This document shows, piece after piece, positions 58,413 to 64,000 of a stretch of DNA of 64,000 nucleotides; positions within the stretch are counted from its first letter, which is position 1, and every line of letters starts with the position of its first letter. Both the position numbers and the translations under genes were made by a program. The notes beneath the pieces were generated by a model. That model was not told the DNA's origin. It made no database searches and worked only from the letters and a program-made list of their open reading frames with translations. The DNA comes from Typha latifolia (taxonomy: Eukaryota > Streptophyta > Magnoliopsida > Poales > Typhaceae), in assembly GCA_019914945.1 (NCBI GenBank), contig CM034112.1, positions 7,200,001-7,264,000 on the forward strand, written 5' to 3'.

Positions 58413-59690
58413 TTCTTGCCGGATATTCGAAGGTCTAACATATTTGATTAAAATTCTGATTGATCCAATAAAATGGGGTTCATTTTGTTTGACTACTCAG
58501 TAGGTTCAAACCCCTGTTATTAGGGGTGAAAACTATTACGCCCCGCTCGCCCAGCACGGGCACGTGCACGCCTACGCGCTCACACGGCACGCGCGGCACA
58601 CGCGGCACACGCGACAGGACGGGCGTGGCCCATCACGCATAGATACTCTCTTATACACATACAATCATGACATCATCAAATACCAGTCCACAATAATATA
58701 CATTAAACCACTACATAATTTAGTAGGACCCACACAGGCCACAACAAACCATCAAGATACAACTAAAACGACTAATATAAGAGTATACTATAATTCGACC
58801 TGTATTATACAATTCATCGTCTAATACAACAGAGTACAAATATCAAATACTCAATTCCTATATAAACTATCATTTATATCGTCTCGCATCTATAGCTCAC
58901 CTCATCATCGCTCTAAAATATCTTCTCAAGATATCTCAAGTCGCTATCACGTACCACATATCTAACGGGTTAGAAAAGAAATAAAGAGAGTCATGAGCAA
59001 AAGGCTCAGAGCATACTCCGCCACCCGCAATCAGTGACACATGATGTCAAATTCTTGCCGGATATTCGAAGGTCTAACATATTTGATTAAAATTCTGATT
59101 GATCCAATAAAATGGGGTTCATTTTGTTTGACTACTTAGTAGGTTCAAACCCCTGTTATTAGGGGTGAAAACTGTAATGCCCCGCTCGCCCGGCACGGGC
59201 ACGTGCACGCCTACGCGCTCACACGGCACGCGCGGCACACGCGACAGGACGGGCGTGGCCCGTCACACATAGATACTCTCCTATACACATACAATCATGA
59301 CATCATCAAATACCAGTCCACAATAATATACATTAAACCACTACATAATCTGGTAGGATCCACACAAGCCACAACAAACTATCAAGATACAACTAAAACG
59401 ACTAATATAAGAGTACACTATAATTCGACCTGTATTATACAATTCATCGTCTAATACAACAGAGTACAAATATCAAATACTCAATTCCTATATAAATTAT
59501 CATCTGTATCGTCTCGCATCTATAGCTCACCTCATCATCGCTCTAAAATATCTTCTCAAGATATCTCAAGTCGCTATCACGTACCACATATCTAACGGGT
59601 TAGAAAAGAAATAAAGAGAGTCATGAGCAAAAGGCTCGGAGCATACTCCGCCACTCGCTATCATGTATCCCGAATCAATGATGTCAAATA
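58413..59690. repeat. 639-bp tandem duplication spanning an LTR edge
   Basis: 58413-59051 and 59052-59690 are direct repeats with a period of 639. Each copy has about 121 bases of flanking DNA (starting TTCTTGCCGGATATTCG), then about 518 bases of the large LTR (from TATTACGCCCCG in copy 1, TGTAATGCCCCG in copy 2). The repeat includes non-LTR flank, so it arose after insertion, not by transposition. The flank ends TAGGGGTGAAAAC, which looks like a MITE terminus. Confidence 0.88.
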
Positions 59691-61860
59691 GAGAGTAAAT
59701 CATGTACTGGATAATATGAATCAGAAAGAGCATCATGTCATGAATGAGTATATGAATATTCCTCAATAATACATAAATGAAAAATACATAACATGTCATG
59801 TCATAATTGGTAAAATATATAATCTTCGACAATGTATAAATAAATCTCCATGTCATACCATCATCATAACTCTCTCAAATATGACACATGATGCATACTC
59901 ACCATGACCATGCTATGATATTAAATGCAACCATATATGATGCATATTGATCACTCAATAATCAGGTAACCAAATGATAATGATATCATATGCATTTCTC
60001 AACATCACAATCATCACCGACATCTTGGTATAATATTATCCTACTAGACCATTGTGCACAGTCAACACCCGGTACCTGGTCTTAACATCATGTCCGAAGG
60101 CTCAGAGCATACTCCGCCACCCGCAAGAATATCTCAAATATAATCATATCCCGCCACCTGCTAGGGTATCAACATCCATCCAGACCTAGCACCCACATAG
60201 TTGATAGAAACCTCATGAGGATAACTCGTCACATATTCCCTAGCGAACGGCATATGTCCGAATATCTGCTGCGCACACAAACTAACGACCTCGGACGTAA
60301 GGCCAACATGATCGCGACTATGTCGAGCGATCAATCATCCACCAAGCGCATCCTAACCCTCCCGCCCACTCGAGTATCCTCACGTTTTCTATCAACTATC
60401 ATAGCAATCACATTTAATGCTTTCCTTCTAGGTGACAGATCAAATGCATATATCTAGTATGATAATAAATCAATGCATAACAGGAATTTAGGTGGAATAG
60501 GAATCAAGAAAAAATAATGCAATGTAGTCTCCAACTGTATCGTCAACACATGCATACTCATGCTAATATATTACATGCATACTCATGCTACAGATCAACT
60601 CGGTAAACAATCATAACAGTAGAATCATCTCTCATGATCTCTATATATATCATCAATGTACTCATATTCCAGATCTGCATAATCAAATGTATGATAAAAT
60701 ATTCTCGACTGTAATCATCTCTGGATAAAGTCATATAATTATGCTGGAGGCCAAAATACGCATGTACATAATATATAATATAACCTAATTTAAGAAAGGC
60801 ATCTAAGAGATAAGACTACTCACCGTCTGATCAGAAGACACAAACCACGCCTCTCTCACGTCCGTCAGGTAACTGAGTGACACTCATCACTATTAAGGTC
60901 CACGGGGTCTCAAATAAGGGGGTTCGAGATCTGAAATATTTAAGTAGTATGATGTTAGCCGTTTATCTAATTAGAATTAATTCAGTTAAAATATAAAGGT
61001 TTATTAGGTTTAGAATCACTTTTCTTTATTTTGATTACATAACTAGGTCTATAATATAGATACGATTCAAATATTATAATTCTATTATTATTATGAAATG
61101 TTAGTTATAACATAAGGAGAAGAGGCCTATTTCCTTTTATATGAGAGTATTTCTAAATATATAATTATAAAATAAAATAAAATAAAATAAAAGGCTAAAT
61201 AAGTATAGACAAGGTCTAATTATAATTTACAAATCTATCTATTAATCTAATATACATATAAGTAAATAAATAACTAAATAAATATATGCATGACGTATAT
61301 TTATGTGTAATAGTTTATAACCTAATCAATCATTAATTAATTATAATTAGCAATAATCATAATGATGAATATGTATTAACATAAATAATGTCTAAATCTA
61401 TTTGTATTAATTAATACGGGAATACCTAAGTAAAATAATGAATAATAAAAATTAACAAAAACATTAAGGGATCACTAGTACTAGTGTTGGGCTTGGCCCA
61501 GCATTGGCCTACTGTAGTGCTGGGCCGAGCCTAGCACTATTGCAGAAAATAAGGAGAGAAGAAGCAACTGAGGAAGAAGAAGAAGAAAAGGAGAAGAAAA
61601 GGAGAAAGAAGAAGAAGGAAGAAGAAAAGGAGAAGGAAGAAGAAGGAAGAAGAAAAGGAGAAGAGAAGAAGGGGAGGGAGGTGCGGACCCGGGCCGGCAG
61701 GGAGGGCACCGGCTGCTGCTGGCCAGCTAGCGGCCGGCCTCTCGCCGGCGGCTCGGCTCCGATGAGCCCGACCTCGGGCAAGAAAGAGAAAGAGAGAGAG
61801 AGAGATTTAGAAAGAGAGAAAGCGGTGGAGGAGGGGTAGTAGCGGCGTTGAGGCCTTGCA
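59173..61860. mobile_element. Second copy of the large LTR family, inverted and truncated
   Basis: Colinear in reverse orientation with 18894-22098. It begins TGTAATGCCCCG (compare the inverse of the first copy, TGTAACACCCCC). It has the same AT-rich middle, the shared 80-codon frame, a GAA-rich tract (61556-61680) and a GA tract (61780-61830). Similarity fades at about 61860, about 100 or more bases short of the expected second terminus, so this end is truncated or rearranged. It has no coding or internal domains. Confidence 0.78.
60215..60457 (+). other. 80-codon open frame, partner of 20973-20731
   Basis: Starts MRITRHIFPSERH and is the same length as the frame in the first LTR copy, with about 80 percent identical residues by eye. 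No recognised domain. Listed for comparison only. Confidence 0.25.
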
Positions 61861-62685
61861 CCCCTCTAACTTTCGTGATGGTCTAGAGAGAATATTGGCA
61901 AAACATAAAATTAATAGATTTAAGTCTTGTCAAGGGTAAAATTAGAATTAGTCAGAATTCATATTATAATTTTATTTTATTTTCTTTTTAGTTATTTGAA
62001 AGTGAATTTAGTTAGGGATAAAAAAAATAAAAAAGTTTTTGGTTACAATATACTTGGCTAGTATTGAAACCAAAGCAAACGAGGGCTAGCATTTGATTTG
62101 AGTTTAGGGTTAGTCCCTAAACTTAGTTATGGAAGCTTAGCCACATTCATTAACCAAACAATACATTTTCATTAGCCAAGTTCAAGGACGAGGGAGAAGA
62201 GAGAAAATACAAATAAGTCTAAATTTTAACCTTTTCTTATATTATAATTTCACTATTAAAATGACTTGTATTTATGTTTTAAATTTTAATAATAATATTT
62301 TGGTACTATGTACATGAGTTTTCATGTCATATCAAAATAATAATGACATCCTTATGATTTTAGAATATTATTCCTGATCTATTTGTGGCAATGATTTTTG
62401 TGATTTTAAGGTTATTTGCATCGAAAACCCACTTAGTTTTTGATTTGATAAAGCAGGGTCATTTTCGGTTTCTCTTGCACTTGAAGCTTTTGTCTTACGT
62501 TTTTTTAACTTTGTCATTTCTGTCATTTAGTGCCTCATTAAATATTGATAGGACACTATAAGAGAGAGAAATGACATATACTCATCTTCTTCTTCATCTT
62601 CTACTTCATATGTTGCAGCTAGTTCTTTTTCTTCTTCTTCATCATCATCTTCTTTTTCTACTGCTCCTTTTTCTATCTCTTAATT
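61861..62685. other. Unassigned AT-rich DNA
   Basis: I found no gene or named repeat between the truncated large LTR and the foldback structure. A TTC-rich stretch occurs at 62580-62670. Confidence 0.4.
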
Positions 62686-63930
62686 CTTTTTTTTTTATAT
62701 AAGTTTCTAATCGCTCTTTAATTAATAAAATAAGAGACTAATTAGATATAGTTTAAATTTTGAATTTTTGTTAGAATTTCATACTTCAACTACGAATTTC
62801 ATACTTAAACTATAAATTATTTATTCCACTGTAGATATATTTCCAATCTGAAGAAACTCCGAATAAAAAAGTTCTAAATCATAATGTCATAGATTTTATC
62901 CAATTAGTTTCATAATTTTTGGACTTCAAATAATTATCTTATAAATATATTTTTTTCAAAACCATTCATAATTAAAATTTCATAATTTAAGTACAAAATT
63001 TGTACTTAAGGTATGAATTTCGTACTTAAACTATGAAATTCTAATGCTACATAATTTAGAAAAATATTCAGAAGATATGAAACTAATTGGATAAAATCCG
63101 TGACATCATTATCTAGAACTTTATATTTGGAATTTCTTAATATTTAAAATTTATCTATAGTGAAAAATAAAAAATTTGACAAAAAATTCATAGTTTAAGT
63201 ATGAAATTCATAGAAGTATGAAATTTGTATTTTAAGTATGAAATTCTTCATTCCGCTATAGATATATTTCAAATCTAAAAAACTCCGAATAAAAAAGTTC
63301 TAGATCATGATGTCATATATTTTATCTAATTAGTTTCATAATTTTTCGACTTCAAATAATTATCTTATGAATATTTTTCAAAACTATGTACAATTGAAAT
63401 TTCGTAGTTTAAGTACGAAATTCATACTTAAACTATAAAATTCTAATATTGCGTAATTTAGCAAAATATTTAGAAGATATGTATCTGACATCCCAAAAAT
63501 ATGAAACTAATTGGATAAAATCCGTGACATCATGATCTAGAACTTTTATATTTTGAGTTTTTCATATTTGAAATTTATCTATAGTGAAATAAAGAATTTG
63601 ACAAGAAATTAGTAGTTTAAGTATGAAATTGGTAGTTTGAGTATAAAATTGGTAGTTTAAGTATAAAATTCTGACAATAATTCACAGTTTTTTAAGTATA
63701 TATTATAATTTACTTGTAATATTAGATTAACTTTTTTACAGAGTTTCTTTGGATTCGAAATATATCTACAGCAGAATGAAGAATTTATATTTTAAGTACG
63801 AAATTCATATTTTAAGTATGAAATTTTGACAAAAATTAGTAGTTTAAACTATTTTTAATTAGTCTCTTACTGTATTAATTAAAGAGTGATTAGAGAGACT
63901 TGTGTAGAAAAAATATCTCTAATTTCGTAA
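62686..63930. mobile_element. Foldback-type element of alternating inverted modules
   Basis: The outer arms are inverse: about 62700-62752 (TCGCTCTTTAATTAATAAAA, then AGAGACTAATTAG) against about 63846-63900. Inside, a roughly 100-base module (key words CCGAATAAAAAAGTTCTA and TTATCCAATTAGTTTCAT) occurs in plus sense near 62825-62917 and 63240-63345, and in minus sense near 63080-63165, 63495-63595 and partly 63720-63785. AAGTATGAAATTC words link the modules. It is non-coding and AT-rich, and the single strand could fold repeatedly. Target duplication uncertain. Confidence 0.6.
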
Positions 63931-64000
63931 ATATAATAATAACTTTCTCTGATTTTTAACAACTTTTGTTATTTTTTTTACATTACAGAATTTATATATT

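Noticed and set aside
62740..63850. Regularly spaced repeats suggestive of a CRISPR-like array.
   Set aside because: The units alternate in orientation, vary in length and lie in plant DNA, so a foldback element explains them.

Overview
This is nuclear DNA from a flowering plant. It holds two intron-containing host genes that match plant-specific families (a mitochondrial P-class PPR protein like Arabidopsis At4g02820, and an At1g01500-like protein). Nearly everything else is plant-type transposable elements: LINEs with a DUF4283-like ORF1, Ty1/copia, Ty3/gypsy chromoviruses, hAT elements and MITEs. Both host genes have GC-rich first exons in an AT-rich background. This fits a monocot, but I cannot name the species. 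I see no tRNA, rRNA, CRISPR array or bacterial-type operon.

Layout, left to right. 1-15.7 kb is a three-level nest. An old plus-strand LINE relic (1-3060, resuming at 15663) was entered by a Copia element (3061-15657, TG...CA ends, perfect 5-bp duplication CTGCA). The Copia 5' LTR was later entered by a minus-strand LINE (3187-9315) whose ORF1 is still open and whose ORF2 is broken. The old LINE also carries a roughly 660-bp MITE. 16.2-25.8 kb is a minus-strand Gypsy chromovirus relic with both LTRs, a primer-binding site and a 4/5 target duplication. A 3.2-kb non-coding element, probably a large solo LTR with perfect CTTTG duplications, sits in its RNase H region.

26.1-31.6 kb is the PPR gene: two exons and a 3.95-kb intron that holds a GA-rich MITE-like element. 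Its ATG is only 266 bp from the Gypsy LTR. 31.6-47 kb is a graveyard of broken hAT and Gypsy pieces. It includes two oppositely oriented gag-pol fragments forming a large inverted repeat, a solo LTR, and an LTR followed by an unusual tandem array of tRNA-primer-binding-site-like units.

49.7-57.8 kb is the At1g01500-like gene on the minus strand. Its single 7.2-kb intron contains an 841-bp TIR element and a 3.9-kb hAT element with a perfect 8-bp duplication and a decayed transposase. 58.4-61.9 kb is a second, inverted copy of the 3.2-kb LTR family, with a 639-bp tandem duplication at one end. 62.7-63.9 kb is an AT-rich foldback structure made of alternating inverted modules.

The two host genes are probably functional. 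All the retroelement polyproteins carry stops or frameshifts, except ORF1 of the younger LINE. I found no convincing previously undescribed molecular system. The most unusual items are the tandem PBS-like array, the large-LTR family with its 639-bp duplication, the modular foldback at the right edge, and the two TE-inflated introns.
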